From NCBI GenBank assembly GCA_032719365.1, contig CM064866.1:76736916-76800915 (forward strand): a stretch of DNA of 64,000 nt, read 5' to 3'. Below, in pieces: positions 48,563-60,900 of the stretch. The translations under genes were made by a program, and so were the position numbers. The stretch comes from Prinsepia uniflora (taxonomy: Eukaryota > Streptophyta > Magnoliopsida > Rosales > Rosaceae). The number at the start of each line of letters is the position of its first letter. The stretch's first letter is position 1. Below the pieces are notes generated by a model. It was not told the DNA's origin. It saw nothing but the letters and a program-made list of their open reading frames with translations, and did no database searches.

Positions 48563-49966
48563 CCCACCGAGTTCCATCACACCAGCTCAGCGCCTGCTCG
48601 CCGAAGCCATCCATTGCTTCCCTGCACAGACCTGTTGAAATCCAACTGCTCCAATTGCCATGATTTCAGCTGAAATCAACCCTAATTTTCATCATTTTCC
48701 TCATTTCTTCATGTACTATTTTATCATTATTTTTATATTTAATTTTTATATTTTATTATTTGAATTTTTGGCACTCCCTCTATAAATAGGGAAGTTATTT
48801 CACTTGTTAAGGGTCCCCAATTGTCCCCATTTCCCCCCTTTCTTTCCTTTTCTTACTTCATTTTTCTCTTTGTTAGTTTCATGTTTAGTTCATTTTTTTC
48901 TCTTTATAGATTTATTTTTGGGGACCATTTGTAACTTTTTGTAGATTTTCTTATTAATTAGCTTTCTTTTAATTATTGTTTTTAATTTATGTCTTTACAT
49001 TTTGTTTCTTAATTTCATTTTTTCTTACTTTGTTCTTGTGATTTTTCTTTGAGAACTCTTAAACATATTTTTATACTTTCCTTAAGAAATACCTAGGTCA
49101 AGTAATTCTAATGCAATTCAAGAGTTTTTAAGACCGAATTTCTCGTATTTCTTTTTCCATCTTCACAAGTTTCCTGTCGTTGTTCGGTGATTCTTATGAA
49201 AAACCATCTTTTTCTGCTTAAATTCTTATTATTGTTATTGATTTAACTTATAATTCAATATATGTGTTGGTATTTTCTTTCTAACATTTGTAAGTAAGAA
49301 TGCAATCTTCATGTGTTTTATTTTTTGAATTTCTTTTACTTCATATGTTTTAATGCTTAAATTTCAATTCGAAGCTAAATGTTGATCCGCTGTTCGGGGC
49401 ATTTAGAATAGGGTTAAAGAGATTTAAGGTTTGACCGTTATTCGGTGCATTAAATCACAAACTTAAAGTGGATCATATTGTGGTGTATTTATAATATGAA
49501 AAATGTATGAATGTAATGGAGATGATGAATATAGGATTTCGTGATTGGTTATAAGCATGATATTAGAGTGTTGGTAAAAAATTGTGTTTGAAGAAAGTCC
49601 ACTTGTACAAAGGTTAAAGTAGAAGTTGAATTAAGTTCTTATTTTTTTTTACTTGTTTTCTTTATTTTATGATTACAATATTTTCAACCCCCATTTTATT
49701 CTTTATTCTTTTATTCTTTAATTTATTAATTCTTTAATTCTTTAATTTATTAATTTATTAATTCATTAATTCAACTATTCTTTAATTCATTAATTTATTC
49801 ATTATTATTTTATTTATTATTTTTTCTCACTAACAAATTATTAATGTTCCCTAATTTCCTCAGTTAAGAACGATCCATATTTACCAATATTACATCTAAA
49901 AAAGGGTTTAAATTGCATAATACTCAAATTACGTATTTAATTTAATGCGTAGTTTGAGCGTTATCA
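48563..49966 (+). mobile_element. Older LTR-like sequence hosting nest 2, with TATA box
   Basis: CTCTATAAATAGGGAAG (about 48778-48794) is a good TATA box preceded by short-gene-like GC-rich sequence. The segment later reads GAACGATCC and ends GAGCGTTATCA at 49966, wording I associate with the 3' end of gypsy LTRs. No pol follows. The left part probably starts near 39.4 kb, before unit G. I could not find matching TSDs. Confidence 0.4.
49695..49828. repeat. AT simple repeat (TTAATTYTTTAATT type)
   Basis: Degenerate tandem array of short ATTAATT/TTCTTTAAT words. Confidence 0.75.
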
Positions 49967-52481
49967 AGTCCTATTGGCTATTGTATGATGATATAATGAG
50001 AAATAATTGATTAATGTCTAAACCAATCAATCAGGTTCATAACTTTCCATTTATGGTCTCATTGGTTTTTTTTTTTTTGACACAACAATATTGGGGGAAA
50101 TGAGATTATATAATATTAACATTGAATCTCGATTTCACTTGAGATGAGTCGAACTCGAGACCTCTCACATAACAAATAGAAAAGAATACTACTAAGTTAT
50201 AATACTAAATGACGGCCTCATTGATTATTAACCTGGTCAGATCAACTTGTGTGTTTAACATAAAACAAATGATTCAACTCCATTACAAAGAAAATTGAAA
50301 AGAGGAGCCTAAAAAGAAATAGACTCAAAATTATATGTATTTCATTACGTAATAGATTTTTTTATCAAACATAACAGGAAATCATTTCAATTTCACTTAA
50401 TCAAACACAAGTACACTTGGGGAGTGAGAAATCATGAAGATCATGATTAGGTTTGTAGTAATCAATTGAGATAAACATCGACTCTTGCACGAGATATATG
50501 AACATGGATTCCACTTATCCTACAAAATCAGAGTCAAAATGAAAGAGACCTGAATTGTGGCTTATATGGCCACTTTGTGGATGTCTATTGTCAAATGTCA
50601 CACTCCTATCATTTCTCACTTCTGCTAATAAGGGAAAGATAATCTCCTTTTTTTGGAACTTGCATAGCATCTTGCATACGTTTTCATGATTTCACAAAGA
50701 CTCAATCATTTGTCTAAATTATAGATTGTCTAACTTATAAATTGAATGGAAGTAGATTGTAATAAAGTAAAAGTGAATAAATTTTCCTTTTTCTTTTCGT
50801 TTTAAGTGTAGTAAAATAGAAAGGTTATTCATCTTTTCTAAATATTAAATATAATATATACACAGGAAAAATATTTTTTTGTTTATATTTTCAATAACCT
50901 TAAAAAACCGTTGGTTAGCATAAATGTTCAAGGATGGAAACTTTATAAAATGAGGGTACAAATTACAATGATAAAATATCTTTGTTAAATCTAGATAGAT
51001 AAGGTCAAAATAGTAATTTGGTTAAATTTTTTATAATCCCTAAAACACCCTTGATTAACAAAAATATTCAAGCATTGAAATATTTTAAAATAAGGGTAAG
51101 GGTACAATGGTCAACTATATTTGTTAAATCATATTATCCAAATTCAAATTCAAACCGATTAAATTTTAACTGTTCGATACAATTTGAATTAAAAAAAAAA
51201 ACTAGTTTGAAATCGTTCCAATTCAAACTATTATTAATGGCTTGGTTTGAATGATTTAGGCATAAAATCTTCATATAATTTATTTACTTCAATATTTCAT
51301 TTATTTATATGAATATTTTATTCATACATATAAACAAATTTCAAATTTCAAAATTTATCTATAGGTATATATAAAAGCATAACCCAAAATGGTTAAATTT
51401 TTAATGACTTCCTAAAATGTTCTTGTTTAAAAAAAAATTAAAAAGAGATGATTTAGTAATTGAGGACAAATTAGTAAAAATAAAAATATTAATTTTTAAA
51501 ACAAAATTTAGATAGAGAATTGGGTTCAGATACATGTATAACTATCCATCTATTGCCTTTGGAAAAGAAAAAGAAGAATTTCTATATACAGCAATGGTTT
51601 GTTATCGCGAATATCAACTTGTGCAGCTGTTTTGGTGGATCCTATTGGAAACTATAGAATAAAGTAAAATGGTGCTGCTAGTCCTAGTCTCATATAGATA
51701 TATACTTGAAAGATGACTCATTCATGCATCAAGTATTGGTCTTTACTCTTTAGGCTTGAAGAAATTGCTCTAAATTCTTGAAGTTTTGTTATTTTTGATG
51801 AATTCTTAAAGAGTATAAATTTACTTTTGTTCGTAGTGTGGTTTTAAATGGGAAGTAACATGCAATGGAAAAGGAAAAAGAAGAATTCTATAAACAGAAA
51901 TATTTGTAATGGCCACTGAAAATATCATCTTGCAGCTGTTTGGTGGGTTCCTATTGGAAACTTTACAATAAAGTAAAATGATGTTGCTAGTCATAGTCTC
52001 ATAGATATGGAGTACGTGAAAGATGCCTCCTTTATGCATCAAGCATTGGTCTTTAGTCTTTATATTGTAAGCCACCTTTTACCGATTAACTTGCAGAATG
52101 TATGATATAATGGTGAACCCGAATGAACAAAAATCGTATCAGAGCCTTCAAAGACATGACATCTCACTCAGCACCCATCTTTATTATTCCTTGAATTGGT
52201 AGGTACATATCAGTTTCTATAACTGATGAGGCCTTTCAGAGTGTAGAATCTCTAGAAGGTATAATTTCTATTTTGAAGCAAGCATAGTGGCCTGCTACTA
52301 AATGATGTAATCTTGTTGAAGGAAAAAATTATTGTGTCGCGCTATCATTTCAACGGTTATATATATGCATCATGAAATGATAATTTTAACATGTTGAGTG
52401 CATTTTTGTTGTCAATCATGAACTAATATAGCTATGAATCTAGTTTAATAGATATCCTCTCTTTTTTCAAAATGCAAACAG
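49967..52481. other. AT-rich spacer with a 190-bp direct duplication
   Basis: No gene seen. Two similar segments at about 51564-51752 and 51870-52062 share GCAGCTGTTT, TCCTATTGGAAACT, ATAAAGTAAAATG and TTGGTCTTTA in order. Confidence 0.55.
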
Positions 52482-53739
52482 ATTGGAGCGTCCAAGCAAC
52501 CGTGAGCTGGATACTCTCAGAGTGTTTTGGGAGCAGCAATGTGTCCATTGTTGCTGAAGAAGATATTCAAAATGTGTCCAAGGCTAAGGCAGGTGGAGTA
52601 TTAGAAGTTGTAGTGAAAACTGTAAATGAATGCCTAGCTGAAGCACCTCGTTTTGGACTTAAGGGTCCGAGAATGGTCCATGGGAATACAGAAGTTCTTG
52701 AAGCAATCAGTCGATGCAACTCACTTGGAGGCCCTTCTTGGAGGTTCTGGGCACTTGGCCCCGTTGATGGCACATTGGGTTTTGTACGCGGTGATCAATA
52801 TGCTATAGCACTAGCATTGATAGAGGATGGATAAGTTGTGCTTGGAGTTCTTGGATGTCCTAACTACCCAATGAGAAAGGACTGACTAAATTATCATCAC
52901 CTACCATAGAATTATATCCAAATTGACCCCGCCAACTTCAGAATCTTGGGACAAAGGTATTGAAGTTCGAAGGATGAAGCACAGGATTGCGAATTGCAAC
53001 TCAGGTAAAGTTCTATACTCAACTTTACACACTCTTGCACACACTAGCTGAAATGAATTGAATCGAGGCTAGCTCGTGATTAGTGTAGGATGAAAGTACA
53101 TGAATGTGTTTACTGTTCTATTGATCAAAAGGAAAGAAGATGATGATGATTGAATCGGTTTGTGCTATCACTCCTCACTGATGCACACCAACTGTTTGAT
53201 TAAATTCCTCACACGAATTCTCATCAACATTCACTCTGAATCTTCTCAGTTTTTCATTCCATCCATCTGTATATAATTCATGCACCTCACACGTACATAA
53301 CAATCATTACACACACACTAGATGCTCTCACACAGCAACCAATAGTGTAATGTCACCTAGCTAGTTAGTTACACAATTCTTGGTAATCAAGTAAACCTCA
53401 CCTCTCTCCTCACGGTTACATCACAGCTCACTCACACACACACTTGTCATGCCTAATTCTTCCAGAATCACTTGTCCAGTTGTCAATCTGTCCATGTGGC
53501 AGTTTACACATCAACAAAAGGTTGTGTAATTTATGCCAGAAGAGGGAGAGGTGAGTCTTGGATGCAACCACTGCTCCATGTAAATAAGAACTTAGTGTGG
53601 CCAAACTCTGCAAAACCTGTCCGAGTTTCCTCCACAGATAATCCATCATTGGCAACCTTCTGTGAACCGGTTGAGAAGGCAAATTCAAGTCTTTCCTTCA
53701 CCGCAGGGCTAGCACACAGCGTTGGGCTTAGGTAACTCG

Positions 53740-53771
<32 letters not shown>

Positions 53772-54182
53772 GGGTATATATATATATATAAGTTATAACA
53801 CATTTTACGAATTTCATTTTGAATCTTATAGGAATCAAACATTATTGATGCGTATTCATTATCGTGTTTTGCATTATAGGAAGCAGCCTTTGCGAGTATA
53901 CAGCATGGTGAAATATGCAGCCATAGCTCGTGGGGATGCTGAGATTTTTATGAAGTTTGCAAGGGCTGGCTACAGGAGAAGATCTGGGATCATGCAGCCG
54001 ATGTTATCATCGTCCAAGAGGCAGGTGGTGTGGTTACAGACGCTGGAGGGAGTCCCCTGGACTTCTCAAAGGGTATATATTTAGAAGGTCTTGATCGCGG
54101 TGTCATTGTTAGTGCCGGAGCCAACTTACACGACAAGATCATCAGGGCTGTTGATGCTAGCTGCGACTCCTCTGGTCTATAA
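52482..54182 (+). pseudogene. HAL2/SAL1-like 3'(2'),5'-bisphosphate nucleotidase pseudogene (AHL-like)
   Basis: Resembles plant PAP phosphatases of the inositol-monophosphatase fold. Recognisable exons: 52482-about 52880 (WSVQATVSWILSECFG, IVAEED, GFVRGDQYAIALALIEDG), about 53500-53731 (GCVIYARRGRGESWMQPLL, ATFCEPVEKANS) and 53880-54182 (VYSMVKYAAIARGDAE to the TAA). Defects: the 5' third is absent, with no upstream exons found; a TAA replaces a codon right after IEDG at about 52832; the metal-binding motif DPVDGT reads GPVDGT; sequence after CPNYPMRK degrades into stops, and about 500 bp of unrelated sequence lies before the next exon; a 1-bp loss near 53973 shifts the frame before the WDHAAD motif. 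Introns are present, so it is a decayed genomic copy and not a retrocopy. It cannot encode an active enzyme. Confidence 0.9.
53739..53790. repeat. CT/TA microsatellite in pseudogene intron
   Basis: A (CT)n run continues into (TA)n, broken once by GGG. Confidence 0.9.
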
Positions 54183-56440
54183 CGTAAGTATCTCCTGCTG
54201 AACATCCATGAGAACACAAATATTTACATCATCGGGAGAGCGTGGGTAAACTGTAAATTATTACTCGCATTTTTCGGTTTCTTGGTTACGGAATAACATG
54301 AAAACCGGCCTGCATTGGACGTTACCGGCTCTAGGATTCAGAGTCAAGTACAAGTATGTTTGCTTAGCATTTTAGTGCCTTGTATGCTCCTACAAGTGCA
54401 TGCTTTGCCAATTTAGGGTTCCAAATTTGCGTTGCTTATGTTCGTAAGTCTCTAGCAGCTTGAGTGCAATGTAATTGGAACCCAATTGAATTTTTCAATG
54501 TAAAATCCATGTAACCCATTTCCAAGTATGCAAAACAAGCCATCAGCTAAATAATTGGGCCAAACCCCGCAAAATAGAGGAATTTACATGAAATCAGAAT
54601 ACCACACGAAGAATACCTATACTTGAATAGATTCATAATACCTAACCAGTGCATATTAATAAGCAGGCACGCGTTATAATATGATATGTTCGAAATTCTT
54701 GCATATGATATGGATAACATTTTGTAATGCAGGTACATCTGTGAGAGTCGACAGTAGACTCTGGCAGATGAAGCAAGCATAAGTAGAAGTTGATTATTAA
54801 TGGAAAAGCTACTGTTGAACTCAGTTGTCAATGGACATCAATCTGATTATCTGAGTCACTGACTTGTAAAGATATGCAATTAATATGGTGAGAAAAAAAT
54901 GGAAAGGCAAAAAAAATGACTATGCGGAGAAGGGAAAGCTCTATCGATAGACCTATTTCTCTGTTGAGAAGAAGCAAGCACAAGTAGAAGTACCGTTGAC
55001 TCAGTTGTCAATGGGCATCACATCTGATTATCTGAGTCTGTAAAGATATGCAATTAATTTTAAGCAAGGACGGTCACCTGCTTGGGCTGGGGGAAAAAGA
55101 TCCAAAAACAGTTTTCTACTTTATTTTTCCTTTTGGTGTTGATGGAGAGACACATCTGTATGGATACTCAAAAGTCATTTAAGATTAAGTGGTCGGCCCT
55201 CCAATTTTAATTGCCCAGCTCCTCCTCATTTTGACAACTTGAGTCACTTGACAACATGTATCTAGTTGTCATGACTGTTGGGGGACACATGAAAACAAGT
55301 TTGATTTCTTCGAAACATCTTGTTTCCCATGTAATAGTTATTTATATCTTGCACGAAATTATAATAGAGTTGGTGTTCTTAATATCACTCGGAAAATGAG
55401 TTTGGACGAAATTTTTCCGTGTTATACAGGTTTTGTAGTGAAGCTAGTAGCTAGTCTTATGGCCTTCGATTAGGCATATTTGCCTTGCTACGAGGACAAT
55501 AAATTTATGTGTGGATTCAACTTTATATTGTGGTAGGGAGGGGGCTCTGGGATTAGGCATTGGCTATTGAGCACCCAATTCAAAAGGGAAGTATGGCATA
55601 ACTTTGTAGCGGATTTTTTCGGAGTAACAATTATTTAATTACGTATTCATTTTCGTTTTATAGTGCGGTACACTTGGATTGATAAGAGTAGATCTCTTTC
55701 ATTTTGAATAAGCAGGCTAGCTAGGACACTAGGCTTTTTGTCCAAGTGTCGACCACTATTGATTGCTGTGTACTTGTGTGTGTATATAGGTATTGAAAAT
55801 GATGGTTTACAATAAAACAAGGCCAGAACTCAAGTTTTGGGCCGTTACTTTTCTTGTGATTACAGTTAGGTTAATAAGTTTAATAATAATAAGGATGTGC
55901 TTTGAGGCATATGCTCAAGTTTGGTGAATGGAGACTTCGAAGCCAGATTCTGGCATAGTGGCATGTGGCTATGGAGCCTTGAATTAAAAACTCTCACCAC
56001 CGTCTGCTTTAAATGAATTCTAGATTTGAGGTTTGCTACATTCATTTCATGTTTAAAGATGGGTACTTGGTGGTGATGAGTCTTGTGAACACCAATTCTA
56101 ACTCTTTATCTTCTTCGCTTCAATTTCTACTATTCTCTCGTAAATATCTTCATAAGCCTTTATGGTAGTCCAGTGGTTAGTGCCATGTGCTAATATAAAG
56201 TGTTCAGAATATTATCGATATGATTAAATAGCATTAAAATATCAGCGATAGATTGATAATTTTATGCCAAACATTTTCTTCCCTTAAAGAAGTATATACA
56301 TTACTATACATAAGAATATGTTAGCTCCATCAAATTTTGACAAAAGAAAATTTGATATTAAAAATTTGGTACTCATGACATGAAATGAGGGTCATAAAAG
56401 CACCCAACGACCAACACCCTCTCAATTAATATGCCTTCCC
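54183..56440. other. Spacer with a 100-bp direct duplication
   Basis: Segments at about 54764-54885 and 54966-55061 share GAAGCAAGCAYAAGTAGAAG, ACTCAGTTGTCAATGG, TCTGATTATCTGAGTC and AAAGATATGCAATTAAT. At 56164 the words GGTAGTCCAGTGGTTAGTGC resemble the head of a tRNA-derived SINE. No coding sequence. Confidence 0.55.
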
Positions 56441-56474
56441 TACCACCATGACCATCCCTTCACCCCCCCACTTG

Positions 56475-56481
56475 TATATAT
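56475..56481 (+). promoter_or_regulatory. TATA box of the glycine-rich protein gene
   Basis: TATATAT, 93 bp before the ATG at 56574, followed by a C/A-rich leader. Confidence 0.6.
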
Positions 56482-56573
56482 CCAGTTTTCACAAACACTC
56501 CATTCTCTTCTCAAATCTCATCACACTCTCCACTATAAACTCTCCTTCATTTAGCAAAAAAAGAGACAACACA

Positions 56574-57050
56574 ATGATCCCAACAAGTCTTTTCTTAGCC
56601 ACTTTGATCCTCACTGCTTCACTTGGTATTTCAGCCCGACCCGAATCCGCTGGACCCTTCTCAGCTGATCTCATGCATTCTAAGGACAAAACCAACAAGC
56701 AAAACAGCAAAAGTAGTGGTGGTGGTGCTAATGGTGGTGGTAGTGGCAACAATGGAGGAAATGGCATGGGTGGGTTCTTTGGCCCCGGGTTTGACATACC
56801 CGGGTTTGGAAACGGTGTAGGTGGCGGGTATGGATCTGGGTATGGCGGTCCTAATGGAGGGTCCTCCAGGAATGGAATTGTAAGGACCTCCCTTGTGTGT
56901 AAAGAAAAGGGTCCATGCTACAACAAGAAGCTCACTTGTCCTGCTAAGTGCTTCACCTCCTACAGCCGGTCAGGGAAGGGTTATGGCGGCGGTGGTGGCG
57001 GTGGTGGGTGCACCATTGACTGCAAGAAGAAGTGCAATGCTTATTGCTAG
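56574..57050 (+). CDS. Secreted glycine-rich, cysteine-rich small protein (158 aa)
   Basis: Single exon from ATG 56574 to TAG 57050. The frame is open upstream to 56448, but 56574 gives a proper signal peptide (MIPTSLFLATLILTASLGISA) and follows the TATA box at a normal leader length. Order: signal peptide about 1-21; a polar Lys/Ser/Asn segment; a Gly-rich region (about residues 49-100) with GGGYGSGYGG-type repeats and a FFGPGFDIPGFG insert; then a C-terminal domain with eight cysteines, CKEKGPC, LTCPAKC, a second short Gly run, and CTIDCKKKCNAYC. The family is a plant apoplastic protein type known to me only as uncharacterised Gly/Cys-rich proteins. A wall-structural or peptide-like role is possible but not shown by the sequence. 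It appears intact. Confidence 0.85.
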   Translation: MIPTSLFLATLILTASLGISARPESAGPFSADLMHSKDKTNKQNSKSSGGGANGGGSGNNGGNGMGGFFGPGFDIPGFGNGVGGGYGSGYGGPNGGSSRNGIVRTSLVCKEKGPCYNKKLTCPAKCFTSYSRSGKGYGGGGGGGGCTIDCKKKCNAYC

Positions 57051-57926
57051 AGGAACATGCTGTTCCTGTTCCTGTTCCTGTTCATGTTCCTCCCGTTTTG
57101 TATTGCATCCGGTAGCCGGTAATAGTTATTATAATTAGCATGTATTATTAACTATTATGCATGTGATCAGGGATGTCATCTTTTCTATCGGAGGTTTCGA
57201 GTTCAACTCCAAATATCGTATGTATTAGAAAGCCAGACTACGGAATATCTCATGTTATGTGGTTAAACTCTTTTAAGTAGGCCAAATAATATATAAACTT
57301 GTGACTTAGAAGTTACCTATGAGAGGCTACTTAATCTCTCTTTTCCAAGTTTTAACCTCTTTAATCTTTTTGGTTGCATAAATAATAGTAACAGAATGAA
57401 TTGTTGATAATTCAACCAAATAACAATACATCGGCTAAAAATCACCAATCACCTTTCATGAGCGACTATTGCTAGAAAAAATCCTTAGACATGGAAAAGT
57501 CTGCATTGAATCTGCATCAAACAATTAAGAATTAAGAATCGGCTTTCGTGGACCACTGTTGCTTGTAAAATCCATAAACATAAGTGGGTCAAAAAAACTT
57601 CCTTCAGGGGAAGAATCATAACCAGAGAAATATTTCCAAAATTTTGCAAAAAAATGTGATCGAATTAAACAAGAATTTTTAGAAACTTGGAAATGAATGG
57701 ATGTTTCTAACAAGCTGTCCAGCCTCCTAATCAATCTCCGGTATATAGAAACAGAAGTAGCACATAAATCAGGCGTAAATGGGAACAAATAAGAAATAAA
57801 GACTCAAACAAAACATTATCTGCATCCTTAAATCCTGTAACTAAGGGGACATTTACAACCTACATCAAATACAGAAGTCCTCATCTTTTCTTTTCCATAC
57901 AAGCTTTAGGGTTTAGCGTTTCAGCT
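57051..57926. other. Spacer between convergent genes
   Basis: A short CTGTTC repeat lies just after the stop (about 57061-57085). GGTTTCGAGTTCAACTCC at about 57191 resembles a polymerase III B box, so a SINE fragment is possible. Otherwise 3' flanks only. Confidence 0.45.
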
Positions 57927-60900
57927 TCAAAGTGCTGCCCTCATAACTCCTCTTGCTCCATCACGCCTCATTTCAGCAGCTTTACCGCTTCCCCGGAAAT
58001 ACATATAAACTTGCTGCAGATGTAAAGAAAAAACAGAATGTGTTAGTGCAGACCAAAGAGGAATTGCTAGAGTTTGGCAAACCAGGTGGATGTTCGAATT
58101 AGACCTGAATAACCCAGATGCTCAGCACTGTTTCAAGACAAAACAATCCGAATCCAATGAAGTAGAAGATCTATAAGCAATGAAAGAACAATTAGTATCG
58201 TCAATCATAGCAATACTACAACACCTTCTGTAAATCTTCTCACTAAGAGAATCCACCAAAAAAAAGAAGCATCTGAATGTGCTCCAATCATGTGGGTGGG
58301 CAGCATAAAAAATGTGGGAAACTTCAGGACCAGCATTCTTACCGCAACCAAAGGATTGCCCGTAACATCAATTGCAGCCAAAATACCACTGTTCCAAAGG
58401 CACACAACAGAAAAAACATAAGCAGCGGACAGGATGAAAAGTGTTTCAATAATCATAAAGAATGCTGACGTGCAGAGCTAAGTAAAAAGGAGTCATACGT
58501 GAGAGATTTTCCTTTGAAAATTAGAGGAGGAGCAACTGCAGCAAAGATGCAGAAACCAATGTGGAGCTATAGGAAGAACATTAAAATATGAGTAATACTT
58601 ATGCTAAATTCCTGAAGTGACTGAACTGCTTGTGTACTTCAACAAAAAATATGGCAACTTACGAGGTAAAACATGAAAAACCATCCATACTTCAAAGCAC
58701 TCTCAGACCTGCAAGAAAATTAAATGTAAATTCAGATCAAAGCACATCTAACTATACATTCAGCAGCCATAACAGTTTTCCACATGCTTGAAACAATCAC
58801 TATTAGCCCTACTGTCAGACAGGTTCTTCCATGGTTCAATATTGCTTAAACATCTTGGAATTTGCAGCAACTGAACCAAATTAATTCCTATGACCACATT
58901 ACATACTATCATATTACAAAAACCCAGTATGATTTCTTCCCCGCATGAGTATTAACTTGTTCTTTATTGTTTCATTATATTCCAAACATGGTGTCCAAGC
59001 TTCAAAAATCTTTGTTTAAAGAAAAAAAAATGAAAATGCATAAACATGCACTTACGGCAAAAAAGGGAAATATATACCTGAAAACTCGGTAAAGTGGGCG
59101 GTACCACAAGACATAGGATCCAGGAGCCCCTGCTATGAAGTAGATAATAGCAAGGAACCAGATTTTGACCCCTGTAACAAGATCAGGAAATTATTAATTT
59201 CACTAAACTTGAGACTGGATCCAAAATAAATACTTGTTCATATGCTGGACAGATATAAAGGATGTTGTCACTCACCTTCCCCCTTAATCCATGCTGTAGT
59301 AACAGCTATTATATTCCAGAGAAGGCAAAGTATAAGTCCTGCATAACATCACCATTCATCACCAAATCTAGACAATTCCTGATGAAATTTAGTTGAAACT
59401 TTAAACTTCTAAGGATACTTAAATGAAAAGCTAAATACTGAAAGAATATCAATATACACTAAACAACTGACACAACCAATCTCTCAACCAATCTAAATGG
59501 CGTGATGGAAGTAATGCAAAGACACAAACCATTAGAAACTACAGCTGCTCGGCAAAGTACGTTAGTTTGAGCGGTCAAATTCATGCAATAGTATATATAC
59601 GCTAACAACTGCTATACTTGTGATTGTTATAAGTTACGAGATTTCATCAAGTTTTCAGGCCTCAGCACCATAGTAAAAGGACTATCACCAAAATCAGCAC
59701 AGATTTCAATCTCATTCGCATTAAGTTTGCAACTAGAATTGTGATATATAGTCAATGCATAATCATACCATCCATAAAACAAGTAATGTTGGGCATACCT
59801 AACCATGTCGTAAACGCAACATACTGCACCCTCTGTAGATGAACCGGAATTTCATTTGCAATATCATGATGGATAATGGGGAAGAAAGGTGGCCAATTTT
59901 TTTCCTCAAGAACAATTCCAGCTGCAAAACAAAAGGAAGCATGAAAAAATATAGTTGCTAAATTTCAAAGGAAATTAAACTTTCAAGCATTTACAAGGCA
60001 TTTGAAACACGTTAATTAAGCCAAAATGAGAATAAAAAGGCAGTACAAGAAATGACGATTCAATAAAATAAAGGTAAGGCAAAGTACCACGTGCTGCAGC
60101 TTCTTCTTTCCGTTTTACCACCTGTATAGTATCAAAAGATGACAGTTAAATCCGTACAGTTGAATGATCAACTACAACTAGAAGTTATCTGAAACATGCA
60201 GTGCCAGGGTTTTTTTTTTTTTTTTTGAAGAAACAAAAGATATTTTGAAGCGCCTGCAGTGTGCAACTCGTGTATACAACATGAAAACAACAAACGAAAA
60301 ATGTGAAGATGGAAAAGAAAACAAGATTAGGACGAAACAAAACTGCTCTGAAAATATTCAAACAAAAACTCAGAAGCCAGTCCCTTAAATACATCTCAGA
60401 AAATTGTCCCCTTCAACACCCTCCTACTCCTCCCTAATCAAAAGGACCAAGAAAATGCATAATGGCAACATCCCCTTCAAAAATATCCCTTGCATCTTGT
60501 AGAAGGACAACCATGTCATCCTATGAGCACATCCATAACTGTACAGATTGCACTCACATAGTCACATGCTCCGAACCCTTTCCTTAGAGGTCGATTGTAC
60601 TCTAAGAAATACCAACAATACATTCCAACCCAGGAATGGCACTTTTACACTTTTTAAGTCGGGATGATTTTCATCCTCTTACTAAGTTTCAGTGAACCAG
60701 TTGAAACCAGTGTACTAATTGAGTCTATAGTCCAGTAGAAAATTCATAGATTCAAATTTCTTTCAAGTCATACCTCCTCCCGCTTTCTCAATTCAGCTTC
60801 CCTAGCTTGGAGCTCCCTCTCCCTCTTTTTCAGATCCTAAATTCAAGAAGTAAAAAAACTAAAATTAGTAACAAAATAGGTCAATTTCAATCACATAATG

